Assembly (NCBI GenBank): GCA_021824055.1
Contig: JAKALV010000066.1
Span: 1-13,050, forward strand
DNA length: 13,050 bases
Source of the DNA: Acidobacteriota bacterium
GTDB taxonomy: Bacteria; Acidobacteriota; Vicinamibacteria; Vicinamibacterales; SCN-69-37
Direction: 5' to 3'
The position numbers were made by a program, and so were the translations under genes. How positions within the stretch are numbered: the first letter of the stretch is position 1; every line of letters begins with the position of its first letter. This document shows, in pieces, positions 1 to 7,014 of this stretch. The notes beneath the pieces were generated by a model. It was not told where the DNA came from. It saw nothing but the letters and a program-made list of their open reading frames with translations, and searched no databases.

Positions 1-852
1 ACCGGTCTGATACTGCTTCAGCGGCGTGATCGGCACGCCGTCGCGCTTGTTGAACCAGGTGTTCTCGTTGAACTTGTCGTTGCGCACGTACTCGTAGAGG
101 CTGCCCGAGTACGTGTTCGTGCCCGACCGCGTGACGAACTTCACCGTGATGGCGCCCTGGCCGTCAGCCGCGCCGGCGGCCGCGCCCGTGATCGACACTT
201 CCTCGATCGCGTCGGTGCGGGGCTGGACGATCGTGAAGAAACCGTCGGAGCTCTTCAGCGTGTTGTCCTGAATGTTCACACCGTCCAGCGTGATGTTCAC
301 CGCCGAACCGGGCAGGCCGTTGACGTTGGCGCTGCGGTTGGTGGACGCCACGTTGACGCCCGGCAGGAAGGTCAGAAAATCGATCGGGTTGCGGCTGGTC
401 AGCGGCAGGGACTCGATCGCCTTGGTGTTGATGGTGGACGTGACCGACGTGGCCTGCGTCTGCACCACCGCCGCGGCGCCTTCGACCGTGACGGTCTCGG
501 ACACGCCGCCGACTTCCAACTTGGCCGTGATACTGGCCGGGGACACGGCGGAAACCGTGACACCGTTGAATACCGCGGTCTTGAAACCGTCCAGCTTGAC
601 GGTCACCGTGTACGTGCCGGCCGGAACGGCCGGAATATTGAACGAGCCGTTCGACGAGGTCACCGCGGTGAAGACGGTGCCCATGGCCGCATTCTTGGCT
701 TCAATGCTCGCTCCCGGAATTGCGCCACCGGAAGCGTCGACGACCGTCCCCGAAATCGACGAGGACGTGGATCCGCCTTGAGCAAAGGCGGGTACGGCGG
801 CAAGCGCCAGCAGGGCGGTTGCCATGACGATAAATACCAAACGACGGGTCAT
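1..852 (-). CDS. Oar-like TonB-dependent receptor, N-terminal part (runs off the left edge)
   Basis: This is the first 284 codons of an outer-membrane TonB-dependent receptor; the beta-barrel lies beyond the window. The protein opens with a clear signal peptide (MTRRLVF followed by a hydrophobic run, cleavage expected after AFA at residue 24). A carboxypeptidase-regulatory-like beta-sandwich follows at about residues 31-118, with SGTVVDASGGAIPGA and PAGTYTVTVKLDGF as hallmarks. The plug domain starts near residue 148 (SLPLTSRNPIDFLTFLPGVN) and includes NITLDGVNIQDN and the IEEVSI segment. Receptors of this build import large ligands or act in surface attachment; the substrate cannot be told from this part. 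The ATG at 850-852 is chosen because it begins the signal peptide and has an AGAGGA about 12 bases upstream. It lies downstream of the M28 fusion gene on the same strand, but the 181-bp gap has its own promoter candidate, so it is probably transcribed separately. Confidence 0.92.
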   Translation of the reverse strand, partial: MTRRLVFIVMATALLALAAVPAFAQGGSTSSSISGTVVDASGGAIPGASIEAKNAAMGTVFTAVTSSNGSFNIPAVPAGTYTVTVKLDGFKTAVFNGVTVSAVSPASITAKLEVGGVSETVTVEGAAAVVQTQATSVTSTINTKAIESLPLTSRNPIDFLTFLPGVNVASTNRSANVNGLPGSAVNITLDGVNIQDNTLKSSDGFFTIVQPRTDAIEEVSITGAAAGAADGQGAITVKFVTRSGTNTYSGSLYEYVRNDKFNENTWFNKRDGVPITPLKQYQTG

Positions 853-878
853 TTGTTTTGTTTGTCCTCTCCGCGGCT

Positions 879-910
879 GTCCCTGTGACCAGATATTGGT
901 GAACAGGGAC
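879..910 (-). promoter_or_regulatory. Leader stem-loop upstream of the TonB receptor
   Basis: An interrupted inverted repeat reads GTCCCTGT (879-886), ACCA (888-891), a GATAT loop, TGGT (897-900), then ACAGGGAC (903-910). That gives 12 base pairs with a small internal loop and a five-base loop. It lies 26 bases upstream of the receptor start codon and just before the AGAGGA ribosome-binding site, inside the leader that would be made from the promoter candidate at 953-982. It could be a mRNA stability or translation-control hairpin, or a dyad operator. The pairing is directly visible; the role is inference. Confidence 0.45.
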
Positions 911-952
911 GAACCGTTCTCCTGGAGACACGAGTTAACGATGTTCTCGCGG

Positions 953-982
953 AGTATCTTCGGCCCGTTGGTAGCCAGTCAA
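953..982 (-). promoter_or_regulatory. Candidate sigma-70-type promoter for the TonB receptor
   Basis: On the minus strand, TTGACT (977-982, five of six matches to the -35 consensus) is followed after 18 bases by GATACT (953-958, four of six to the -10). Transcription would start near 946 and give a leader of roughly 95 bases containing the stem-loop at 879-910. The surrounding gap is markedly AT-rich compared with the genes. The hexamers are imperfect and the lineage's sigma factor preferences are not known to me, so this is tentative. Confidence 0.35.
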
Positions 983-992
983 GGACTGCAAG

Positions 993-1012
993 AACAAAAC
1001 AATTGTGTTGTT
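993..1012. promoter_or_regulatory. 20-bp near-perfect AT-rich palindrome, possible operator
   Basis: AACAAAACAATTGTGTTGTT equals its own reverse complement at 18 of 20 positions, centred on CAATTG. It begins 11 bases upstream of the candidate -35 box of the TonB receptor and ends 22 bases before the stop codon of the M28 fusion gene. The position suits a dimeric regulator acting on receptor transcription. With no unpaired loop and few GC pairs it is a poor terminator. Immediately beside it, 1011-1030 is a tandem repeat of TTATTACTTA and TTATTACTTG. Confidence 0.35.
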
Positions 1013-1033
1013 ATTACTTATTATTACTTGACC

Positions 1034-4000
1034 TTATCGGATTTCGACGTTCGCGATCGTCGCGCCCTCAAGGACCCGGTCCACGGCACCCATCCCGGCC
1101 GTGACAGTGGCAAACACGGTGTAGTCGTGGTCGAGACGCGGCAGATCGACCAGATCGATGAAAATCTGGGCATCGCCGGTGTCGCGGCCGCGCGTGGACA
1201 AGCCCACGGCCCCACGAAGATGCGGGGCGCGGCCCAGTTCGTCGCGCATGTACCGGGCATCCCCCACGTACTCGCTGGCCCCCGGGCTGCCGCCCTGAAT
1301 GACGAAATTGGGGACGATGCGGTGGAACGTGAGGTTGTTGTAGTAGCCGGCGCGCGCGAGCGAGGCGAACCGGGCGATCGTCATGGGCGCCTCGGCCGTC
1401 AGCAATTGCAGCTCGATGCGATCACCGTTCCGCATGACGATGGTGGCGGTTCGAGGCAGGGTTGCCAGCGCTTCGCGCGAGGCCTGGGCAGGCGCCCGAA
1501 GGTGCGGTTCTGCCGGAAACACGGCACCGGGCACGAGCCGTTCGCATAGGATCTGGGCGGCGTCGGCGACCTCCGGGTCGAAATCCATAAGATGCGCTTT
1601 GATGAGAGGCAGCCGCGCCACCGGCTGCTGCTCTGTGAGCCGCTCGAACAGCGCCAGGCGCGGATCCCGCGAGGTGTCCTTGCCCTGGTCCGACAGCCGC
1701 TTCAGGGCGTTGAGGAGCGCCATCGCCGTGTCGTCATTCTTCGGCGCGCCCTTGAGCGAGATCGCCGCGGTTCGAACCAACTGAAAGTCGTCGCTCGCGA
1801 GCGCGTCGAGCGCCTCGGCATGAAGAAGATGTGTGCTGCCCATGGCGCGCAGGCCATCCAGCGCCGCCACGCGCACGTTCGGCACCGTGTCCTTCGCGAG
1901 CGCCAGCAGGGCGTCTTCGTTCTTCACCCGACCGGCCGCCGTGGCCACCGCCGCGCGCACTTGCCACGTCCGGCTCGCGAGCACGTCGCGCCTGGTGACA
2001 TACGCCGCGGCCTCGGCCGGCGCCAACTTGGCGAGCGCCATGAGCGCGCGCGCACCGACCTGCCACGGGAGCGCGGAGGACGAGTTCCCCAACCCTCCGG
2101 CAACGAGGCGCAACCGCTCCAGGATGGGCGCCGTGTCCGTGCAGGCCGGCGCGAGGCCGTCGAGGGCCTGCATCATGACGGCGGGCGACTGGTCGTGTGT
2201 CGCGTTGAGCAGGACACGGCAGTCACCGGTGCGTCCGGCGACCCGCGCGGCCACCTTCACCGCCTCGATTCGCACCTGAAACGCCCGGTCCTTCAGTTTC
2301 TGGTCCAGTTCCGCCACCACGCGATCGTCGGCGTCCGGACCCTCCATCGCCAGTCCGCCCAGCATCATTGTCCCAAGGCGCCGCACCTGCCAGTCGCCGT
2401 CGGCCGTCGCCTTGAGGATGGTGTCCTTGTCCTGATCGCCGACGTTCATGAGCGTCTGCACGCTGAGCCGGCGGAGGCGGGCGAACGCGCCCGGAGCACG
2501 CGCAACGTCCTGCCGGCCGTGAATCGCCAGACGTCGCAAGGTGATCAGGCCGTTCGCGCCGAGATCAACCTTCGGCGTCTTGCGCGTCAGGGCTTCGAGC
2601 CCTTTGACGGCGCCCGTGAGCCGCCCGCTGGGCACGCGGAAGTCGATGGCTGCGCCGGGCGTGGAGGGCGGACAAGTGACGTCGATCGTGCAATCGATCA
2701 GAAGTCCCCCGATCGCGTTTGCCGCAACGGCCGTCAGCGGCAACCGGCCGATCGATTCGAGGAGCGCCGCAGCGGTGGTGTCGTCGGTGGGCACCGGTGC
2801 CATCAAACGGTCTTTCATCGCCGACCAGACCGCCGCAACTTCGGGCGTGCCGCTCTTCACGGATTGCGCGAGCGCGTTGGCCGCTTCGGCGCGCACCTCG
2901 GCTTGGGGGTCCTTGAGCATGGCCAGGAGCGTGGAAATCGTGGTCGCGGATTCCAGGCGGCCCAGCGCCAGCGCCGCCGCGCGGCGGACGAGCACGTTCG
3001 GCGAGCGCGGCGCGGTTTCGAACAACAGCTGGCGCTCGCGCATCTCCTTGTGCGATTCGGCGTGCGACGCGCACGGACAGAACAATCGATCGTCGGCAGC
3101 CCACAGCACGTTCACTGCGGTGACGGGGATCGGGCCCATGGTGACCTGGTCACAACGCGATGTCTGATCGAGTCCAGAGTCCGGCGTCCTGAGTCCAGAG
3201 TCCGGACGGTCGGCAACCTGACCGCTGTCCTGCACCGCCGGTTCTTTCGCCGGTGGCGTCACGATCAGCCGGCCGACGCTCGCGATGGCTTCGTCGTACC
3301 ACTTGCGCCACGCGGCCACGATCGTCGCGTTCTCCTCGGGCTTCACGCCGGGCCGCGCGATCGCGCCTTCGCGCGTTTCCACCGCCACGCGCGCATCGCC
3401 GGCCCTGGTGATGAGTTCGCGCACCGCGGCGCCCACTTGCGCGTCCGCGCTCGCCATCAGCCACGCGCTGGCCGCCACCGCCGTGCCGACGTTGCGCATC
3501 TCATCGGGGCTCGTCTTTTCCGACGTGTCGCGATTGGTGTGATAGAAGCGGTCGGTGAAATGCCAATCGAGCACCGCGGGCACGCCGGCGTTGCCGAACT
3601 CCGTGTGATCGCTGCCGCCCTCGTAGGGGTTGCTGCGAACATCCCACGGCCGCTTCACGCTGGCGAGGCTCTTGGCGGCCACGCGCTCGCAGATCGCCAT
3701 GTGAAGGTCGTTGATCAGGTCGCCCTTGAGCGTGCTCGCGTTCACGCGGCCTGCGCCCCATTCGGTGTGTGGATCCCACGGACGCTGCCACACGGCGCCT
3801 GGATCGGGAAACCGCTCGACGAGGAAGTGACCACCGGTCTGGGTGATGTCTTCGCCGGTCATGTCCATGGAGAACATGTAACGCACGCCGGCTTTCTGAT
3901 CGGCATGTTCGGCGAGCCATCGGCGGCTGCCGGTGATTTCGTTCACCCAGAGAAACGTGATCGTGCGCGCGGGAGCCGGAATGCGCGTTGACAGCACGCT

Positions 4001-5014
4001 GGTGACCAGCGCGCGCGCCAGTTCCATGTTGGTGGCCGCGCCGCTCGCGTTGTCGTTGGCGCCGGGCTCCTGCACGTGCGCCGCGATGACGATGCGCTCG
4101 CCGGGCACGGTCGCGCCGGGAATTTCCGCCGCGAGCGTGCGCTCGGGCTTGCGCGCGAACGACGTGGCGATCTCCACGCGCACGCGCGCTGACGCCGCTG
4201 CGGCGGCCTTCAGCGCCTCCGCCGCGCGTGGCGTGGCGCGGAAGCCGAAACTCTTGTGCGCTTCGTCGTACGCGATGCTGCCCCACTGCAACAGATCCGG
4301 GCTCTGGTCGAGATAGGCCGGCACTTTGGCCATGGACACCACGCCGAGCGCGCCGCGATTGACCACCGCCTGCGTGAACAGCTGGCCGGTGCCGGCCGTG
4401 CCGATCACGACCGCGCCTTTCACATCTTTGTTGCCATAGTCGTTCGCCGATCCGCCGCCGCCGACATCGATCAGCGGCGCTATCACGCCGCCCGGCGCGG
4501 TGGAGAACGAGTTGATCGCCAGCGCGAGCCGCTCCTTTTCGCGCGACAACACCACCTGCTCGGGCTGGCCGTCGCGGACGATGGCGAGGGTGGCGATGGA
4601 TTGATCCCAGCCGAGGCTCGGTGTCGGCGCCGGCTCGATCCAGAGCGACGGCGCGGTGATCGGCGACGTCGGTCGCGCGGGCAGTTCCCGGAATCCGGCG
4701 GCCACGAGCCGCGCCTTCACGCGGTCGATCGATTTGTCGAAACCCTCGTTGCCGGCGAGCCGCCAATATTGATCCATGAACCGGACCTGGCCCATTGCGG
4801 CGTCCCGATCGAACGCGTCCCAGAGGCGGTCGATGACCGGCGTGACAGCCCGATCGAGCGCGGGCGGCAGCGTGCGCGCGGCGGCCAGCTCCGCGCGAAC
4901 ACGCGCGGCGAGCTCATCATTACTACTGGACGCGTCGGTGGTGGTCTGCGCGCCGGGCGAAGCGGACGCGAGCGCGGCAAGCACGATGACGCGGGCAAGG
5001 ATCTGACGTCGCAT
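1034..5014 (-). CDS. Secreted M28 aminopeptidase fused to HEAT repeats and a cyclophilin-type peptidyl-prolyl isomerase
   Basis: A 1326-residue exported protein that joins what are usually two proteins. Residues 1-22 form a signal peptide (MRRQILARVIVLAALASASP). A PA-type insert lies at roughly 130-290. The M28 zinc peptidase core follows, with likely metal ligands H313, D321 (DNASG), E359 (WVNEITGS), D384 (SMDMTG) and H492 (YHTNRD). It should act as a periplasmic or extracellular aminopeptidase. After a low-complexity linker (about 590-660) there is an alpha-helical HEAT-repeat solenoid at about 670-1160 (for example VRRAAALALGRL and VRAEAANALAQS). A cyclophilin domain closes the protein at 1187-1326, with FHR (1230-1232), Q1240 and QIF (1283-1285) matching the cyclophilin A active site, while the usual tryptophan position is R1293. 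The linker carries a DNA heptamer repeat encoding PDSGLRTPDSGL. No strong ribosome-binding site precedes the ATG; the signal peptide supports this start. The M28 and cyclophilin calls are firm. Whether the cell makes one polypeptide or the joint is recent or an assembly error is open. Confidence 0.88.
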   Translation of the reverse strand: MRRQILARVIVLAALASASPGAQTTTDASSSNDELAARVRAELAAARTLPPALDRAVTPVIDRLWDAFDRDAAMGQVRFMDQYWRLAGNEGFDKSIDRVKARLVAAGFRELPARPTSPITAPSLWIEPAPTPSLGWDQSIATLAIVRDGQPEQVVLSREKERLALAINSFSTAPGGVIAPLIDVGGGGSANDYGNKDVKGAVVIGTAGTGQLFTQAVVNRGALGVVSMAKVPAYLDQSPDLLQWGSIAYDEAHKSFGFRATPRAAEALKAAAAASARVRVEIATSFARKPERTLAAEIPGATVPGERIVIAAHVQEPGANDNASGAATNMELARALVTSVLSTRIPAPARTITFLWVNEITGSRRWLAEHADQKAGVRYMFSMDMTGEDITQTGGHFLVERFPDPGAVWQRPWDPHTEWGAGRVNASTLKGDLINDLHMAICERVAAKSLASVKRPWDVRSNPYEGGSDHTEFGNAGVPAVLDWHFTDRFYHTNRDTSEKTSPDEMRNVGTAVAASAWLMASADAQVGAAVRELITRAGDARVAVETREGAIARPGVKPEENATIVAAWRKWYDEAIASVGRLIVTPPAKEPAVQDSGQVADRPDSGLRTPDSGLDQTSRCDQVTMGPIPVTAVNVLWAADDRLFCPCASHAESHKEMRERQLLFETAPRSPNVLVRRAAALALGRLESATTISTLLAMLKDPQAEVRAEAANALAQSVKSGTPEVAAVWSAMKDRLMAPVPTDDTTAAALLESIGRLPLTAVAANAIGGLLIDCTIDVTCPPSTPGAAIDFRVPSGRLTGAVKGLEALTRKTPKVDLGANGLITLRRLAIHGRQDVARAPGAFARLRRLSVQTLMNVGDQDKDTILKATADGDWQVRRLGTMMLGGLAMEGPDADDRVVAELDQKLKDRAFQVRIEAVKVAARVAGRTGDCRVLLNATHDQSPAVMMQALDGLAPACTDTAPILERLRLVAGGLGNSSSALPWQVGARALMALAKLAPAEAAAYVTRRDVLASRTWQVRAAVATAAGRVKNEDALLALAKDTVPNVRVAALDGLRAMGSTHLLHAEALDALASDDFQLVRTAAISLKGAPKNDDTAMALLNALKRLSDQGKDTSRDPRLALFERLTEQQPVARLPLIKAHLMDFDPEVADAAQILCERLVPGAVFPAEPHLRAPAQASREALATLPRTATIVMRNGDRIELQLLTAEAPMTIARFASLARAGYYNNLTFHRIVPNFVIQGGSPGASEYVGDARYMRDELGRAPHLRGAVGLSTRGRDTGDAQIFIDLVDLPRLDHDYTVFATVTAGMGAVDRVLEGATIANVEIR
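3141..3153. promoter_or_regulatory. GTGACC-T-GGTCAC dyad at the M28/HEAT joint
   Basis: Two perfect six-base arms flank one central base. On the minus strand the dyad ends directly before an in-frame ATG (3138-3140, M626 of the fusion) with AGG about eight bases upstream of it. This could be a remnant operator or start region of a formerly separate HEAT/cyclophilin gene. A short palindrome can also arise by chance, and the protein beginning at M626 would lack an obvious signal peptide. Confidence 0.2.
3169..3205 (-). repeat. Five tandem GGACTCN heptamers inside the fusion gene
   Basis: Read on the minus strand from 3203, the units are GGACTCT, GGACTCA, GGACGCC, GGACTCT and GGACTCG. Equivalently, the 15-mer GAGTCCAGAGTCCGG on the plus strand occurs at 3170-3184 and again at 3191-3205, a 21-base period that keeps the reading frame and encodes PDSGLRT-PDSGL at residues 604-615. 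The repeat sits exactly between the M28 catalytic part and the HEAT/cyclophilin part. It resembles the other short-unit repeats in this window in unit length but not in sequence. Confidence 0.85.
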
Positions 5015-5033
5015 CCCGTGATTCTAAGAGCAT

Positions 5034-5097
5034 TAACCGTAAAGGACGTGAAGAACGTGAAGCACATTCTTCACGTTCTTCACGTGCTTCACGGTTA
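5034..5097. repeat. 29-bp inverted repeat built from 9-bp units, between the M49 and M28 genes
   Basis: The arms 5034-5062 and 5069-5097 match as inverted copies at 27 of 29 positions, with a six-base loop (CACATT). Read from the right on the minus strand, the first arm is TTAACC followed by GTGAAGCAC, GTGAAGAAC and GTGAAG, so it is assembled from near-identical nonamers. Its first bases supply the TAA stop codon of the M49 gene (5095-5097). Transcribed leftward it would form a very stable hairpin between two co-directional genes. No T-tract follows, so attenuation, 3'-end protection of the upstream message, or a small mobile or selfish repeat are all possible. Confidence 0.9.
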
Positions 5098-7014
5098 GTA
5101 GTTCTTGGAGTACTCGAGCATCTGCGTTTCGAGATCCTGCGGGTAGCTGATCTCGACGTCGATGATGTTGCCGTCTATGTCCGCGACCGGCGTGAGCCTG
5201 GGCTGCACGAAGCCCGTGTAGGACGGGAGGTTCAGTTTGTCCACGCGGGCGACGACTTCGTCGCGCAGCGCCGGATCGAAGTGAATGCCGTAGGTCTCGA
5301 ACAGCGTCACCGCGGCGGCGTAGTCGCCTTCGCTCTTGATGCGCTGCACTTCCGCCAGCATCCGGCCGACGCCGTCGTGAAACGCGTTGGCGTCCACCAT
5401 CACGTAGTAGGTCTTCCCGTCGCGCTTGCGGACCTCGATGGCCTTGGTGTGCGCCATCAGCCAGTGCACGATCGCCTGGCGATTGCGCATGTGGTCTTCT
5501 TCGATCTGCGAGCCTTCGCGGATGCGGCGCAACTGCACGAGTGCGTTGCGCGCGTAGGCTTCGTATTCGGTCTGGACGATCTCGGCCTGGTGTTCAGCCG
5601 GCAGCAGTCCGCACTCGGCGACCTTGGGCTCGCCGACAAAATACAGCGCCACCAGGTCCGCGCGCGATTCTTCGAGCGCGGAGTACTGCTCTTTCAGCGC
5701 CAGCTGCGGCTGGCCGTTCAGGTGATCGGCCACGCGGCCGGAGCCGTGCCCCAGCACTTCATGAATGGCGGTGGTCACTTCGCCGGCCACCACGCCCCAG
5801 GTTTCCGCGCGCGCCACCTCGTCATCGGACCACGCGAACTCGCGCCGGTACGACGTCGGCAGGGACTTGTCGTACGCCTCGTTGATGTTCGCCAGAGACA
5901 CGGACTTGCTGCCGTGTCCTTCGCGGATGCTCTGGTCGTTCGGCAGGTTGATGCCGATCGGCGTCACGGGCCCGGAATCGCCCGCTTCGACCACGACGTC
6001 GATCGCGCGGGCGGTGACGCCTTTCACGTCCTTGCGGCGCCACTGCGGATCCCACGGCATGCGCGCTTCGAACCACGCGGCGGACTCGGCCAGCTTCTCG
6101 ATGCCCTTGGTCTTTTCGACGTTGACGAAGTACACGAGCGCTTCCCATGCGCCCTTGATGCCGCGCGCGTCGAGGTACACCTCGATGAAACCGTTGATGG
6201 TGTCGACCACCGAGTCCTTGTCGGCCAGCCAGGCAATGTCGTACGCCGTTCGATCCGCATCCTCGCCCGTCGTGTACCAGCGGATCAGGGCCTCGAGCGC
6301 CATCCGGGTCGCGGCCGGCGCGAACGGCAGGGCGTCGGTCAGATGCCGGACGATGTTCGTGATCTCAGCGTCGTAGCGGCCGCCGACGCAGTAGACCTCC
6401 TCAACGAGCGTGTCGCCGGTCTTGACGAGCCGCGAGTTCAGGCCGTACTGCTCCGTGAACCCGTTCAGGTCCGCGCTGGTGACGCCGCTGTAGAGATTGT
6501 TGGCGCTGGCCTCGAGAATATCGCGGCCCGGCCCCGGCGTCTTGCAGGTGACCATCGGCTCGCTGGCGGCGTCGAAGAGCGCCGGCCGGAGCCGCTCGAG
6601 GAGTTGATCGACCGTTTCGATGCCGTACATCGGGAAGCGCGCGCCGGCGTTCGCCGCGGCGTGGGCGGCCGCGCGGAATTCCTCGAAGGTGCACTTGAGC
6701 ACGAACTTGCGCGCCGTGAGGTTGTGGTACGGCCCCGAGTTGATCCAGAACAACTTGGTGTAGCGGCGGATCTCTGCAAGCGTCGCGGGGGCCACGCCGG
6801 CCGCATGCGTGAGGATCTGCTCCAGCAGTTGCCGCATGACGAGGGAATGGCGGTACCGCTGGTCGTAGTAGATATCGCGGCCCGACAGCGCGGCCTGATA
6901 CAGATGCCAGATCAGGATCTTGTCGCGCCCGGACAACGCGGAAAAGCCGTCCGCGTACAGCTGCACCACGGCGGCATCGTCGACCTGCTCGAGGAGATAT
7001 TTCCGATCGGTCAC
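5095..7014 (-). CDS. Dipeptidyl-peptidase III family zinc metallopeptidase (M49)
   Basis: The enzyme removes dipeptides from the N-terminus of short peptides, normally in the cytoplasm; no signal peptide is seen. The family signature HEXXGH is present as HEVLGH at residues 418-423 (numbered from the GTG start), with H418 and H423 as zinc ligands and E419 catalytic. The second motif, EESRAD at 448-453, matches EECRAE of animal enzymes, with E449 as third ligand. The short gap between the motifs fits bacterial members rather than the animal type. At 639 residues the protein is slightly shorter than characterised relatives. I choose the GTG at 7012-7014 because it overlaps the TGA stop of the RNase gene (GTGA, translational coupling) and begins TDRKYLLEQVDDAAVVQLY, the likely true N-terminus. 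An in-frame ATG at 7054-7056 would add 14 residues and a longer overlap. The gene ends in the hairpin at 5034-5097. Confidence 0.93.
   Translation of the reverse strand: MTDRKYLLEQVDDAAVVQLYADGFSALSGRDKILIWHLYQAALSGRDIYYDQRYRHSLVMRQLLEQILTHAAGVAPATLAEIRRYTKLFWINSGPYHNLTARKFVLKCTFEEFRAAAHAAANAGARFPMYGIETVDQLLERLRPALFDAASEPMVTCKTPGPGRDILEASANNLYSGVTSADLNGFTEQYGLNSRLVKTGDTLVEEVYCVGGRYDAEITNIVRHLTDALPFAPAATRMALEALIRWYTTGEDADRTAYDIAWLADKDSVVDTINGFIEVYLDARGIKGAWEALVYFVNVEKTKGIEKLAESAAWFEARMPWDPQWRRKDVKGVTARAIDVVVEAGDSGPVTPIGINLPNDQSIREGHGSKSVSLANINEAYDKSLPTSYRREFAWSDDEVARAETWGVVAGEVTTAIHEVLGHGSGRVADHLNGQPQLALKEQYSALEESRADLVALYFVGEPKVAECGLLPAEHQAEIVQTEYEAYARNALVQLRRIREGSQIEEDHMRNRQAIVHWLMAHTKAIEVRKRDGKTYYVMVDANAFHDGVGRMLAEVQRIKSEGDYAAAVTLFETYGIHFDPALRDEVVARVDKLNLPSYTGFVQPRLTPVADIDGNIIDVEISYPQDLETQMLEYSKNY

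Noticed and set aside
1011..1033. Tandem TTATTACTTA/TTATTACTTG as a replication or attachment site
   Set aside because: Two ten-base units without DnaA boxes, integrase or tRNA gene nearby; more likely just AT-rich promoter-region sequence.
3138..3140. Separate HEAT/cyclophilin gene starting at the internal ATG (M626)
   Set aside because: There is no stop codon between the parts and the protein from this ATG lacks a signal peptide, so I annotate one fused gene and keep the alternative as a note.
1592..3991. A 799-codon open frame on the plus strand opposite the M28 fusion gene
   Set aside because: It is rich in Arg, His and Ala, has no domain motif, and lies wholly antisense to a gene with clear catalytic motifs. 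Long antisense frames are expected in GC-rich DNA.
5034..5097. Intrinsic terminator after the M49 gene
   Set aside because: The hairpin is strong but is followed on the minus strand by mixed sequence (ATGCTCTTAG), not a T-run.
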